A stretch of DNA of 34,725 nt from Gemmatimonadota bacterium. GTDB taxonomy: Bacteria; Gemmatimonadota; Gemmatimonadetes; Longimicrobiales; Gaopeijiaceae. This document shows, in pieces, positions 1-11,284 of this stretch; positions within the stretch are counted from its first letter, which is position 1, and every line of letters starts with the position of its first letter. The notes under the pieces were generated by a model. That model was given only the letters and a program-made list of their open reading frames with translations. It was not told where the DNA came from and did not search any database. The stretch covers positions 1 to 34,725 of the forward strand of contig JAJDXG010000010.1 in the NCBI GenBank assembly GCA_022823365.1. Direction: 5' to 3'. The translations under genes were made by a program, and so were the position numbers.

Positions 1-1172
<1,172 letters not shown>

Positions 1173-1233
1173 TGATCGAGTCCCCTGCCTGGGGTGAGCG
1201 TCGCCTTCCCTCCCGGCCACACCTGGCGGGCGG

Positions 1234-1593
1234 TCAGGAACTGATGATGATGCGCGATTTCGCGCCTTCCTCGATGGCCTTCGAGATGCCCTCGTTCACA
1301 CGGCCCAGCACCCGATCGAAGTTGGCCTGGGCCGAAACCAGCCCCTGGTACGCCGGACTCGCCTGCAGGCGCCCGAACGCCTTTTCGTATTCCTCGGCCA
1401 CTTCGGGCGCGGGTTCCTCGCCGGCGCGCACGCTCCGGGCCACGCTCTCCTCCAGCTTCGCGAGCTCGCTTCGCAGGGTCGCCAGCTCGCGATCGTCATC
1501 CGCCCGCCGCGCGGCACGTTGCAGATCCTGATACTGAGCGGTCCGGCCCAGCGCCAGACCCAGTTCGCGCGCCATCTCCTCGATCGCGGCCAT
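1234..1593 (-). CDS. YlbF/YmcA (Com_YlbF) family protein
   Basis: A 119-residue, almost wholly helical, highly charged protein with no signal peptide or membrane segment. Its layout matches the YlbF/YmcA (DUF964) family: an N-terminal helix (AAIEEMARELGLALGRT), a charged middle and a C-terminal helix (AQANFDRVLGRVNEGISKA). In Bacillus, members of this family form a complex that assists RNase Y in mRNA processing and affects competence and biofilm genes; that is family knowledge from a distant phylum and the role here is not shown. The ATG is preceded by GGGAGG at good spacing and lies 11 bases after the prmC stop, so it is the third gene of the prfA-prmC operon. The family call rests on length, helix pattern and the YQGLVSAQANFD segment. 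Confidence 0.75.
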   Translation of the reverse strand: MAAIEEMARELGLALGRTAQYQDLQRAARRADDDRELATLRSELAKLEESVARSVRAGEEPAPEVAEEYEKAFGRLQASPAYQGLVSAQANFDRVLGRVNEGISKAIEEGAKSRIIISS

Positions 1594-1604
1594 TCAGCCT
1601 CCCG

Positions 1605-2530
1605 TTATCGGTCCTCGTTCCGGTGCCGGTGTGCCAGCACCATCCGTTCGCGGCCCGCAAGGTCGGGGATGACGCGCACCCGGGCGAAGGCGCCCGTGTC
1701 GTCGATCCGGCGCGCTGCCCAAGCCGCCTGATCGGCGCCCACCTCCAGCGCCAGCAGACCCGCGGGCGCCAGATGCCGCGGCGCACCGGCGATCAGCGGT
1801 TCCAGCACCTGCATGCCGTCGGCACCCGCGTCCAGCGCCCGTCGGGGCTCCCAGTCCCTTACCTCCGGCTCCAGGCCCTCCAGTTCGGCACTGGGAATGT
1901 AGGGAGGGTTGGACACGATCACGTCGAAGCGCTCGTCGCGTCCGAGGGGCTCGTACAGCGATCCCGCCCTGAACTCCAGCGGAGCCCCGTCATGGTATTG
2001 CCCATGGTTGAGCGAAGCCACCTCGAGCGCGTCGCGGCTCAGGTCGGTGGCCACGATGCCGGCGAAGTCGCCTTCGGTGGCGAGGGCCAGGGCCAGAGCA
2101 CCGCAGCCGGTCCCCAGGTCGAGCGCACGGAGGCCGGCGCCCGCGTGCCCCGCGGCCCAGGCCAGCACCTCTCCCGCGAGCAGTTCCGTTTCCGGACGAG
2201 GAACGAGAACCCGACGGTCCACGGCGAGGTCCATCTTCCGGAAGGCCGCCCTGCCCAGGATGTACTGGAGCGGCTCCCGGCGGGCGCGGCGCAGGAGCCG
2301 CGGCTTGAAGGCGGCGAGTTCGGGTGCCTCGAGCGGCCGGTCATGCTGCAGGTAGAGCTCGAGGCGCGGCACCCCGAGCGTGTCGGCCAGCAGGTGTTCG
2401 GCGTCCAGCCGCGCCCCGGGCACCCCCTTCTCGCCCAGGTAGTGCGCGCTCCAGAGGATCAGGTTCAGGACGGTCCACGGTTCTTCCCTTCCGGGTACGC
2501 GACCGGAGGGCCGCTCGAGCGAGAGCGTAC

Positions 2531-2534
<4 letters not shown>
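1605..2534 (-). CDS. prmC: peptide chain release factor N5-glutamine methyltransferase
   Basis: This enzyme methylates the glutamine of the GGQ motif of release factors with S-adenosylmethionine, which raises termination efficiency. The 309-residue protein has the family's helical N-terminal domain, the segment VLVPRPETE (about 109-117), a SAM-binding loop DLGTGCG (139-145) and the catalytic VSNPPY (207-212), followed by the usual [21 protein letters not shown] segment. The start is GTG, and it overlaps the prfA stop as GTGA, so translation is coupled to that of its own substrate. The N-terminal 15 or so residues before the conserved domain are poorly conserved, so a slightly later start is possible. 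The family assignment is secure. Confidence 0.96.
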
Positions 2535-3646
<1,112 letters not shown>

Positions 3647-3739
3647 GCGCAGCGATGTCCGGGTCGTCCCTTCGGGATGAGTCAGGGCCCTTCCGGGCCG
3701 CCGGGAACAACCAGCGGCCGGCCGGGATCGGGAGCCCGT

Positions 3740-3768
3740 AGTATAGATTTGGCCCGAAGGGCATTCAA
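3740..3768 (-). promoter_or_regulatory. sigma70-type promoter of prfA operon
   Basis: On the minus strand TTGAAT (3768 to 3763) is followed after exactly 17 bases by TATACT (3745 to 3740), matching the -35 and -10 consensus at 4/6 and 5/6. The -35 element overlaps the lnt stop codon. Transcription would begin near 3733 and give a leader of roughly 87 bases. The leader holds a GGCCC-GGAA-GGGCC hairpin (3686-3699) before the prfA start. Confidence 0.6.
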
Positions 3769-5417
3769 TGGCCGGTTTCGGGCGCGCGGGCCAGGGTCCC
3801 GGCCGGTCGCGGACGGCGGGGGCGAGAGAAGAGGAGCAGCAGGAGCAGCGCGGCCGCGGCCCCCGGCCCCGCCACGTCCCCGACGCGCACGTACCAGGTG
3901 GGCCCGGCCACCGCATCCACCCGGGCGGTCGCCACGGCCGCGCCCGGGCCCTGGACACGCACGCGCACCCTCCCGGTGGGGTCGACGAAGCCCGCGGGAC
4001 CGAGGTTGGCCGAGCGCACCACCCCGGTGCGGGTCTCGATGGCGCGCATGACCAGGTGGGCCTCGTGCTGCGCTACCGCGAAGGCGCCCGCGTCCGCGAA
4101 CCAGGCGTCGTTGGTGATGTTGAGCAGCACGCCGGCCCCCGCGCGGCGGAGCGCCCGGGCGGCGCCGGCGAACGCGGCCTCGTAGCAGATGAGCGCGCCC
4201 ACGTCATGGAGGCCGGCCTCGAGTACCGTCCATTCGGCGCCCGCGCGCAGCCGACTCTCCCCCGCGGCCATCGGGAACAGGCCCGCCAGCGGCATCCGCT
4301 CGACCCACGGCACGAGGCGGCGCTTGTCGTAGGGGTCCCCCAGCAGCCCTGCCGGCCCGGCCAGGGCGGCCGAGTTGTACCGCCCCGCCCCCGCTTCTTC
4401 GGTGCGCACCAGGCCGAACACGACGGGCGCCCCCAGCCGCCGCGACAGATCCCTCAGCCCTTCGACCACTTCCGGCTGGTCCAGCCCGTCCCGGAAGGTG
4501 CCCTCCGGGAGCACCACCAGGGAGGGCGCGGACGCTTGGGCCGCAGGCGCCGCGAGCAGCGCGTCGACCGCGGCGAGCGCCTCCGGGTCGGACGCCGTCT
4601 CGCCCGGCTGCGCCCGCAATGTGGTGCGCACGGTGGCGACCACCGGTCCAGGCCGCAGATCGAGGTGACCGGCGCGCCACGCTCCCCAGGCGGCGGGGAC
4701 GGCCGCCACGACCAGAGCGGCCGCCAGCCACGGGCGGGCCGGCCCGACTGCACCCCGCAGCCATCGCGCCAACCGGGGCCGCGAACGCCCGGACACGCCC
4801 GCCCGCGTTGCCGTTCGCGGTCGTCCGGTGGCCGCCGGCGTGCCCCGGCCGGTCACCACGGCTTCGGCGACCAAGCCGTTCACCAGCGCCAGCCAGAACG
4901 TCACGCCGCGTGCTCCGGCCAGCTCGGCGAGACCCACCAGCTCCGGATATCCCGTGAGCGACGTCCCCAGCCCGAGCCAGGGATAGGCCAGCGTCCCCGG
5001 GGCGTGGGCGATCCCCCACTCCACGGCCGTCCAGACAAGGGGCAGCGCGAACCAGAACGGAACCCGGCCGCCATGCCGCAGGAGGGCAAGCATCCAGCAC
5101 GCCAGCGCCTGCGACAGCGCGAGCAGCGTCACGGCCGTGGCGTAGGCCAGGGGGGCGGCCGCCGTCAGCCGCGCGAGCGCCGGGATCATCCAGTGCAACA
5201 GCAGACCGTAGTGCAGCACCCCGAACACGAAGCCGACGCGCGCGGCCCGACGGGGCGTGCGCGTCTCCCGAACCGCGACCGACAGCGGGACCAGCGCCAG
5301 CAGGGAAGGCGCGACCAGGTGAAACGGGGGACAGGCGGCGAAGAGCAGGAGGGCGGAGGCGGACGCCAGCCACCATTCCCGCGCGTCCAGCCCGAAGAGG
5401 GCCCGGGCTCCCTTCAT
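3765..5417 (-). CDS. lnt: apolipoprotein N-acyltransferase
   Basis: Lnt transfers an acyl chain from phospholipid to the N-terminal cysteine of lipoproteins in the inner membrane, which completes their maturation before Lol sorting. From ATG at 5417 the protein has 550 residues. An N-terminal block of hydrophobic segments (about 15-190 and 228-247) is followed by a nitrilase-fold domain and a last membrane segment (about 514-530). The catalytic triad is visible as E305 (VVLPEGTF), K365 ([10 protein letters not shown]) and C411 ([10 protein letters not shown]). A basic, proline- and arginine-containing stretch at about 190-225 separates the membrane segments. The frame is open 57 bases further upstream, but that extension is polar and the hydrophobic block starts just after M1. 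It lies 63 bases after the small outer-membrane-protein gene. Confidence 0.93.
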   Translation of the reverse strand: MKGARALFGLDAREWWLASASALLLFAACPPFHLVAPSLLALVPLSVAVRETRTPRRAARVGFVFGVLHYGLLLHWMIPALARLTAAAPLAYATAVTLLALSQALACWMLALLRHGGRVPFWFALPLVWTAVEWGIAHAPGTLAYPWLGLGTSLTGYPELVGLAELAGARGVTFWLALVNGLVAEAVVTGRGTPAATGRPRTATRAGVSGRSRPRLARWLRGAVGPARPWLAAALVVAAVPAAWGAWRAGHLDLRPGPVVATVRTTLRAQPGETASDPEALAAVDALLAAPAAQASAPSLVVLPEGTFRDGLDQPEVVEGLRDLSRRLGAPVVFGLVRTEEAGAGRYNSAALAGPAGLLGDPYDKRRLVPWVERMPLAGLFPMAAGESRLRAGAEWTVLEAGLHDVGALICYEAAFAGAARALRRAGAGVLLNITNDAWFADAGAFAVAQHEAHLVMRAIETRTGVVRSANLGPAGFVDPTGRVRVRVQGPGAAVATARVDAVAGPTWYVRVGDVAGPGAAAALLLLLLFSRPRRPRPAGTLARAPETGH

Positions 5418-5480
5418 CCCCGCTCTTGCCGGCCGGGGATCAGCCACGGTGCCCTCGCCCGCAGCCCCCCGCAACCAGCC

Positions 5481-6227
5481 TCAGCGAGGCTCGATCTCTC
5501 CGGGCGCCGTGCCACCGAACATGAGCTGGAGCCCGCCCCGGACGTTGAAGTAGCGCAGGTCGTCGGTCACTTCGTAGCGGCCGTGCCAATAGAGCCGGGA
5601 CCAGTTCCAGAGCGGATACTCGAGCCCCAGATGCACGTTCACTCCAGGGCGCACAGTGTCCAGAAGATCCTCGATGAAGGTGTCGTCGATCGCCTCGCCC
5701 TGGCCGTCGAGAACGTGCACCGAAGCGCCCAGCCCGAGAAAGCTGAGCCATCCGAAGGGGATGTTCCAGACGACGTGCGCGTCGACGCCCACCACCGCAT
5801 CGCTCCACGTGATCCTGCCTAGATCCACTTCGGGCCCGGCCTCGGATCCGGACGGCCCCAGCTCCCGGGCGATCAGCTGCCCGAGCCGCGTCTCAAGGCG
5901 GGACACCTCCCCAGCCTCGAGTTCCGACGACCAGTACGTCACCGAAGGCGAAATACGAAGCCCGGGACCCAGGTACCCGAGGTCCAGCCGCGCGCCCAGG
6001 CTCCGTATCTCCCCGCGCACCCCGTGGATCCTGTACCCGGGAAGGTAGCCGGCCTCGAAGCCGATGCCCCGCAGGCTCAGATGTTCGTAGTCGAAGTCCG
6101 CGAGGTCCTGGGCCGCCGCGCGCGCAGCCATGCCGGACCCGGCCACGAGGGCCATCAGGACCATCGCAGCACCCCTCACCCGTTCGTTTCCGGAATTACT
6201 CCCGCACGTCCGGCGCCAGGCCTTCAT
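5481..6227 (-). CDS. putative outer-membrane beta-barrel protein
   Basis: A 248-residue exported protein I cannot place in a named family. A long, arginine-containing signal peptide (about 1-40, ending MAARAAAQ) is followed by a stretch with alternating polar and hydrophobic residues and many glycines and aromatics, as in small outer-membrane barrels. Examples are RLDLGYLGPGLRISPSVTYW, SFLGLGASVHVL and the final YFNVRGGLQLMFGG. A charged helical insert lies near the middle (EAGEVSRLETRLGQLIAREL). The start was chosen at ATG 6227 because it overlaps the lolA stop as ATGA and opens the signal peptide. Its position between lolA and lnt fits an envelope role. A short, mostly polar tail follows the last barrel-like strand. 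Confidence 0.7.
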   Translation of the reverse strand: MKAWRRTCGSNSGNERVRGAAMVLMALVAGSGMAARAAAQDLADFDYEHLSLRGIGFEAGYLPGYRIHGVRGEIRSLGARLDLGYLGPGLRISPSVTYWSSELEAGEVSRLETRLGQLIARELGPSGSEAGPEVDLGRITWSDAVVGVDAHVVWNIPFGWLSFLGLGASVHVLDGQGEAIDDTFIEDLLDTVRPGVNVHLGLEYPLWNWSRLYWHGRYEVTDDLRYFNVRGGLQLMFGGTAPGEIEPR

Positions 6228-6892
6228 CGCGTGATGACCTGGACCCCCCGGGGCGGCGTGAAGTGGAAGACCTCGCTCCCCAGCTGGGGGTTCGGCTCGA
6301 ATCCGGCCAGCCGCACCTCGCGCAGGTTGCCGTTTTCCTCCTCGATCTCGGTACGCCGGATGAACCACGTGCCCTCATCGATCCACACCCGCGCCTCGCG
6401 ATAGGCGGACGGCTGGCGCGGTACCAGCCGGATGACGTGGGTGGGGGCGCCGTCTAGTTCCTCGCTGCGCAGATACGCGGGGGCGTAGCGGGTCCCCGGA
6501 TCCGAGAGGAATTCGCGGTGGAAGTCGAAGCCGCCCCGTCCCCCGGAGGTCAGGGGCGAGCGAATGACCTGGCCGGCGTCGCCGCTCGGAAAGTAGACCC
6601 ACAGCCACTCCCCGTCGGCGACCACCAGATCGCCTTCGGGATCGGTGAAACGCATGGAGAAGCGGTCCGGCTGCTGCTGGCACATGCGCCCCCGGGAGCG
6701 CGTCACCTGGTTCAGAAGCGGCGAGGTCAGGGTCTGCCGGAAGTCGGCGCAGAACCCCGTCAATCCGGAATACTCGGCGGAAGCACGTTCGAGGATCGCC
6801 AACGGGTCCCCGGTCTCCTGCATGGCGAGAGCGGCACCCGGATCGGCGGCCGCGCACAACATCGCCAGGACGACGAAGCAGGTGTTTTTCAT
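6224..6892 (-). CDS. lolA: outer-membrane lipoprotein carrier LolA
   Basis: LolA is the periplasmic chaperone that takes lipoproteins from the inner-membrane LolCDE complex to the outer membrane. The 222-residue product begins with a signal peptide (MKNTCFVVLAMLCAAADPGAALA). The mature part matches the LolA fold: YSGLTGFCADFRQTLTS, a GRMCQQQPDRFSMRFTDP segment, and DGEWLWVYFP, a typical LolA strand. The C-terminal half includes VWIDEGTWFIRRTEIEEENG. Two cysteines in the mature part (in GFCADF and GRMCQQ) could form a disulfide. No LolCDE genes are in the window. The gene lies 72 bases after ftsK with no obvious promoter or strong ribosome-binding site in the gap. Confidence 0.9.
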   Translation of the reverse strand: MKNTCFVVLAMLCAAADPGAALAMQETGDPLAILERASAEYSGLTGFCADFRQTLTSPLLNQVTRSRGRMCQQQPDRFSMRFTDPEGDLVVADGEWLWVYFPSGDAGQVIRSPLTSGGRGGFDFHREFLSDPGTRYAPAYLRSEELDGAPTHVIRLVPRQPSAYREARVWIDEGTWFIRRTEIEEENGNLREVRLAGFEPNPQLGSEVFHFTPPRGVQVITR

Positions 6893-6964
6893 GGCACGCC
6901 ATACCCGCCGGCGAGCGCCACCGTTCCGGCGCGGCGCGCAGCCGGGCCATCCCTCGACGGACGG

Positions 6965-9364
6965 TTAGCGCAACGACTCGATCTCGTTGAGGCCCATGAG
7001 CACTTCACGCGGCTTGGAGCCGTCCGGCGGACCCAGCACGCCCGCGTCGTGCAGCTGGTCCACCACGCGCGCCGCGCGGCCGTAACCTATGCGCAGCTTC
7101 CGCTGCAGCAGCGAGGTCGAGCCCTGGTTCTGCCGGACGCACACCTCGGCGGCGGCGAAGAAGAGGTCGTCGCGCTCCACCGGGCCGTCCTCCTCCTCTG
7201 CGTCGCCCTCCCCTTCCCGGGTGCGCACCACGGCCAGGATGTCCTCCTCGCCCGCGAAGTCGGGCATCTCGCCCGCATCTTCCCAGTGGCGCACCAGTTG
7301 CCGGAACCAGCCCGTGAGCCGGTTCGTATCCGACCCCGGCACGTACGCGCCCTGAATGCGCACGGGCTCGCTCTGGCCGGGCGGGAGGAACAGCATGTCG
7401 CCGTTGCCCAGCAGCGCGTCCGCGCCGTTCTGGTCCAGGATGGTGCGCGAATCGGTCTTCGAGGCGACCCGGAAGGCGATGCGGCACGGGAAGTTGGCCT
7501 TGATGAGCCCGGTGATCACGTTCACGCTGGGCCGCTGGGTCGCCACCATCAGATGGATGCCGATGGCGCGCGCCTTCTGGGCGAGCATGGTCAGGGGACG
7601 TTCGACTTCGCCCTGAACCGTCATCATCAGATCCGCGAGCTCGTCGACGATCACCACTACGAAGGGGAGAATGCCCTCGTCCCAGGCTTCCTCCCCGGGT
7701 TCCTCGCCGGGCGCGGACGGTCGCGGTGGATGGCGCAGGGGCTTTCCGTCGCGCACCATCCGGTTGAACTCCCCCAGAGAGCGCGCCTGGTTCGCCGAGA
7801 GCAGGGCGTACCGGCGCTCCATCTCCATCACCGCCCATTTCAGGACGCCCGCCGCGTCGGAGGGATCGGTCACTACCGGATGACGCAGGTGGGGCAGATC
7901 GGCGTACACCGACAGCTCGACCATCTTGGGATCGACCATCAGCAGGCGAAGCGACTCCGGGGAGTGGGAGTAGACCAGGCTGGTGATGAAGGCGTTCAGG
8001 CAGACCGACTTCCCCGATCCGGTGGCGCCCGCGATCAGCACATGGGGCATGCGCGCCAGGTCGGAAACGTAGGGGCGCCCGGTCAGGTCCTTGCCCAGGG
8101 CGAGGGGCAGCGCGGCCTTCGACGACCGGAAGGCGGGGGACTCGATGATGTCGCGCAGATAGACGATCTCCGGCTCGGGATTGGGGATTTCCACGCCGAC
8201 CGCGCCCTTCCCCGGGATCGGGGCGACGATGCGGATGCTCCTCGCCTTCATCGCCAGCGCGAGGTCGGCCTCCAGGTTGGCGATGCGGTTGACCTTCACC
8301 CCCGGCGCGGGCACCACTTCGAACTGGGTCACGACCGGCCCGGTGGTGCGGCCGCCGATCCGGCTCTGCACGCCGAACGAGCGGAGCTTCTCCACCAGGA
8401 CCTCGCCCAGTTGCGAGAGCTTCAGTTCCATGCGGAAGGGGTCCTTCGGCTCCGGGGCGTCGAGCAGGTCGATCGACGGCAACGCCCCTTCGGCCGGCTC
8501 TTCGAGCGACTGCTCGCCCGCAACCTCCTCGGGCGCGGGACCCTCCTCCGTCCCGGTCGCGGCCGACTCGGTGGCCGACTCCGGCGACGCGTGGCCGGCC
8601 GGGTCGGGCACCGCGGCCCCATCCCCCAGCTCCTCCACAACCCCGTCCAGCACTTCCGCGACATCCTCGGGAATGCCCCGCTCCGTCCCCCGCCGGGCCG
8701 CCTTCCCGCGGTCGTCCCCGTCCTTGCGCGCCCACGGCCGCGGCAGGCGAGCCAACCTTCCGGGCAGATCGATCGCGGCCCACGCCGACCTGAGCGCGCG
8801 TCCCAGCCAGCGGAGCGGATTCCAGTCGAGGGTGGCCACCAGCAGCCCGATCAGAAAGCCCGCGAGCAGCAACGTCGTTCCCAGCCAGCCGATGATCGAG
8901 CTGAGCCCCCCGGCCAGGGTCGACCCCAGCCATCCCGCACCGCCGGCGCTCCCCAGCAGCGAGGCCACGCAGGACGCGACCACGGCCAGGCCGGCCGTCA
9001 GGATCGCCGCCCGCACGGTGGTGCGGGTGGTCATCCACGCGCCCGCACGCAGCCCCCCCAGCGCCAGCAGGACGGGGAGCGCGAACGCCGCCGCGCCCAG
9101 CGCCCCGGTTGCCGCTTCCCGGAACCGCGCACCCAGCAGGCCGATCGCGTTCCCCGAAGGAAACCACGCCTGGGCGCGCGCGCCCAGGACGGATACCGGG
9201 AAGAGCGCCAGAAGCAGGAACAGCGCCAGGACCACCAGGGACAGAGCCAGGATGTCGGACTTCTGACTCCTGGACAGAAAGGCGCCCTCTTCCCTTTGCC
9301 GCGCGCGCCCGCGACCCGCAGGCGCCTTCCCGCCTGCTCGTCCCGGTTTCCTGCGCGCCGCCAC
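6965..9364 (-). CDS. ftsK: DNA translocase FtsK/SpoIIIE
   Basis: FtsK is a septum-located ATP-driven DNA pump that clears chromosome ends and helps dimer resolution at division. The 799-residue protein has a basic N-terminus, about four hydrophobic segments within residues 35-170 and an acidic, low-complexity linker to about 300. The motor domain follows, with Walker A GATGSGKSV (near 445), MVDPKMVELSVY (near 480) and Walker B VVVIVDELADLMM (near 573). A C-terminal winged-helix gamma domain (about 725-795, TSLLQRKLRIGYGRAARVVDQL) reads oriented KOPS-type sites in known FtsKs. The start is GTG, 3 bases after the accC stop, with GAGGTG inside the accC end as a likely binding site. The linker is short compared with E. 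coli FtsK. Confidence 0.96.
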   Translation of the reverse strand: MAARRKPGRAGGKAPAGRGRARQREEGAFLSRSQKSDILALSLVVLALFLLLALFPVSVLGARAQAWFPSGNAIGLLGARFREAATGALGAAAFALPVLLALGGLRAGAWMTTRTTVRAAILTAGLAVVASCVASLLGSAGGAGWLGSTLAGGLSSIIGWLGTTLLLAGFLIGLLVATLDWNPLRWLGRALRSAWAAIDLPGRLARLPRPWARKDGDDRGKAARRGTERGIPEDVAEVLDGVVEELGDGAAVPDPAGHASPESATESAATGTEEGPAPEEVAGEQSLEEPAEGALPSIDLLDAPEPKDPFRMELKLSQLGEVLVEKLRSFGVQSRIGGRTTGPVVTQFEVVPAPGVKVNRIANLEADLALAMKARSIRIVAPIPGKGAVGVEIPNPEPEIVYLRDIIESPAFRSSKAALPLALGKDLTGRPYVSDLARMPHVLIAGATGSGKSVCLNAFITSLVYSHSPESLRLLMVDPKMVELSVYADLPHLRHPVVTDPSDAAGVLKWAVMEMERRYALLSANQARSLGEFNRMVRDGKPLRHPPRPSAPGEEPGEEAWDEGILPFVVVIVDELADLMMTVQGEVERPLTMLAQKARAIGIHLMVATQRPSVNVITGLIKANFPCRIAFRVASKTDSRTILDQNGADALLGNGDMLFLPPGQSEPVRIQGAYVPGSDTNRLTGWFRQLVRHWEDAGEMPDFAGEEDILAVVRTREGEGDAEEEDGPVERDDLFFAAAEVCVRQNQGSTSLLQRKLRIGYGRAARVVDQLHDAGVLGPPDGSKPREVLMGLNEIESLR

Positions 9365-9367
9365 CGC

Positions 9368-10717
9368 CTACGCCACCTCGCTCATCAGGCGGTCCACCAG
9401 GCTGGTGTCGACCGCTCCCTCCACAAAACGCCGGTCCCGCAGGATGCGCGACAGGAAACTCAGGGTGGTGGGCACGCCGCCCACCACGAAGTTGTCCAGG
9501 CTGTGGCGGGCCCGGTCGATCGCCTCCCGGCGGGTGGCCGCGCTGACGATGACCTTGGCCAGCAGTGAATCGTAGTACCGCGGGACCGTGTAGCCGGCGT
9601 AGACGTGCGTGTCGAGGCGAATCCCCGGGCCCGCGGGCGGATGGAAGACATCGATCGTTCCCGGTGCCGGCATGAAGTCCCGCTCCGGATCCTCGGCATT
9701 GATCCGGAACTCGATGGCGTGCCCACGATGGCTGGCGGGCTCGGGCGGAAACGAGAGCGGGGCCCCGAACGCCACCCGGATCTGCTCCTTCACCAGATCC
9801 AGGCCGGTCGTCACCTCCGTCACCGGATGTTCGACCTGAATGCGCGTATTCATCTCGATGAAGTAGAACGCCCCCGAAGGATCCAGCAGGAACTCCACGG
9901 TGCCCGCGCCGGCGTATTCTATGCCCGCGGCCCCCCGCACGGCGGCGCGGCCCATCTCCTCGCGCAATTCGGGCGACAATCCATAGGCGGGCGCCTCCTC
10001 GATCAGCTTCTGGTGGCGGCGCTGCACGGAGCAGTCCCGCTCGCCCAGATGCACCACGCGGCCATGCCTGTCCCCGAAGACCTGAATCTCCACATGGCGA
10101 GGCCGCTCGATGAGCTTCTCCAGGTAGACCGAGGAATCCCCGAACGCCGCCTGCGCCTCCATCCGGGTGGAACCGAAGACGCGTTCCAGCTCGCCGGCGT
10201 CGCGCGCGATGCGCATCCCCTTGCCGCCTCCGCCCGCGGCGGCCTTGACCATCACCGGGTACGCGATCTCGTCCGCGAGCCGAAGGGCTTCGCGCACGCT
10301 GCTGAGCGCCCCCTCCGAACCCGGCACTGTGGGCACCCCGATCTCCATCATCGTCTCGCGCGCCACGACCTTGTCGCCCATGGCCCGAATCTGGTCCGCG
10401 GTCGGGCCGATGAAGGTGATGCCGGAGGCGTCGCAGATCTCGGAGAATTCCGCGTTCTCCGCAAGCAGCCCGTAGCCGGGATGGATCGCTTCCGCGCCCG
10501 TGATCTCCGCCGCGGCGATGATTCGCGGGATGTTCAGATAGCTCTCCGCCACGGCCGGCGGTCCGATGCAGACCGCCTCATCCGCGAAGCGCACGTGCAG
10601 CGAGTCCCGGTCCGCCTCCGAGAACACCGCCACCGCCTCGACGCCCAGCTCGTGGCACGCGCGAATGATGCGGAGCGCGATCTCGCCCCGGTTGGCGATC
10701 AGTACCTTAGCGAACAC
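9368..10717 (-). CDS. accC: acetyl-CoA carboxylase, biotin carboxylase subunit
   Basis: AccC carboxylates the biotin carried on AccB with ATP and bicarbonate, the first half-reaction of malonyl-CoA formation for fatty-acid synthesis. The 449-residue length is typical. The N-terminal domain starts MFAKVLIANRGEIALRIIRA. The ATP-grasp glycine-rich loop is KAAAGGGGKGM (158-168), and the catalytic region EMNTRIQVEHPVTE lies near 288-301. The start is GTG with GGAG about 8 bases upstream. It sits 69 bases after accB in the classical efp-accB-accC order. The carboxyltransferase subunits AccA and AccD are not in this window. Confidence 0.97.
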   Translation of the reverse strand: MFAKVLIANRGEIALRIIRACHELGVEAVAVFSEADRDSLHVRFADEAVCIGPPAVAESYLNIPRIIAAAEITGAEAIHPGYGLLAENAEFSEICDASGITFIGPTADQIRAMGDKVVARETMMEIGVPTVPGSEGALSSVREALRLADEIAYPVMVKAAAGGGGKGMRIARDAGELERVFGSTRMEAQAAFGDSSVYLEKLIERPRHVEIQVFGDRHGRVVHLGERDCSVQRRHQKLIEEAPAYGLSPELREEMGRAAVRGAAGIEYAGAGTVEFLLDPSGAFYFIEMNTRIQVEHPVTEVTTGLDLVKEQIRVAFGAPLSFPPEPASHRGHAIEFRINAEDPERDFMPAPGTIDVFHPPAGPGIRLDTHVYAGYTVPRYYDSLLAKVIVSAATRREAIDRARHSLDNFVVGGVPTTLSFLSRILRDRRFVEGAVDTSLVDRLMSEVA

Positions 10718-10786
10718 CCGTGAAGCTCCCGCATCGCGCGCGTCGGGTCGAGCCCGTGGAGCCCCGGCCGGAGGGGCGCGGCCCGC

Positions 10787-11284
10787 TCAGACCGGCGCCA
10801 CCCTGAAAAGCACCTGTCCGTACTCAACCGGCTCGCCGTCTTCCACCAGGATCTCCTCGATGGTCCCGCTGATGTCGCTCTCGAACTCGTTCATGAGCTT
10901 CATCGCCTCGATGATGCAGAGGGTGTCCCCCTCGGAGATCCTCTGTCCGGTGTCCACGTAGGGTGGGGCTCCCGGGGCTCCGGCGCGGTAGAAGGTCCCC
11001 ACCATCGGCGACGTGATCTCGATCAGCGTCGTGGCCGGCTGTTCACTTGCGGCCGAATCGCCCGCCACCGTCGATTCGGCGGGGGCAGCCGGGGCACCGT
11101 CCCGGGAGGCCGCTGATGCAACCGCCCCCGCAACGGGTTCGGCCCCCGCTTCGGTCCGCACCGGAGCTGGCGGGGGGGTCTTGCTGATGCGCACGCGCGT
11201 GCCGCCGCGCCGGATCTCCACGGTGTCGATCCCGCTCCCATCCACCGCACGGATGAGGCGCTCGACGAACTCGGCGTCGATCAT
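10787..11284 (-). CDS. accB: acetyl-CoA carboxylase biotin carboxyl carrier protein
   Basis: AccB carries biotin between the biotin carboxylase and carboxyltransferase. From ATG at 11284 the product has 165 residues: an N-terminal helical part, an Ala/Pro-rich flexible linker (about 37-84) and the biotinyl domain. The domain carries the signature EAMKLMNE, with biotin-accepting lysine K129. The thumb segment typical of AccB ([17 protein letters not shown], 94-110) precedes it and sets this apart from lipoyl domains and from thumb-less carriers. The start overlaps the efp stop as ATGA, so the long upstream open frame is not used. It is probably translated by coupling, since no strong binding site precedes it. 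Confidence 0.96.
   Translation of the reverse strand: MIDAEFVERLIRAVDGSGIDTVEIRRGGTRVRISKTPPPAPVRTEAGAEPVAGAVASAASRDGAPAAPAESTVAGDSAASEQPATTLIEITSPMVGTFYRAGAPGAPPYVDTGQRISEGDTLCIIEAMKLMNEFESDISGTIEEILVEDGEPVEYGQVLFRVAPV

Noticed and set aside
3768..5822. A 684-codon open frame on the plus strand opposite lnt
   Set aside because: The same composition effect; lnt has its full catalytic triad on the other strand.
6518..9568. A 1016-codon open frame on the plus strand opposite lolA and ftsK
   Set aside because: It is opposite well-conserved genes, its translation is rich in Arg/Gly/His/Gln without domains, and long antisense frames are expected in GC-rich coding DNA.
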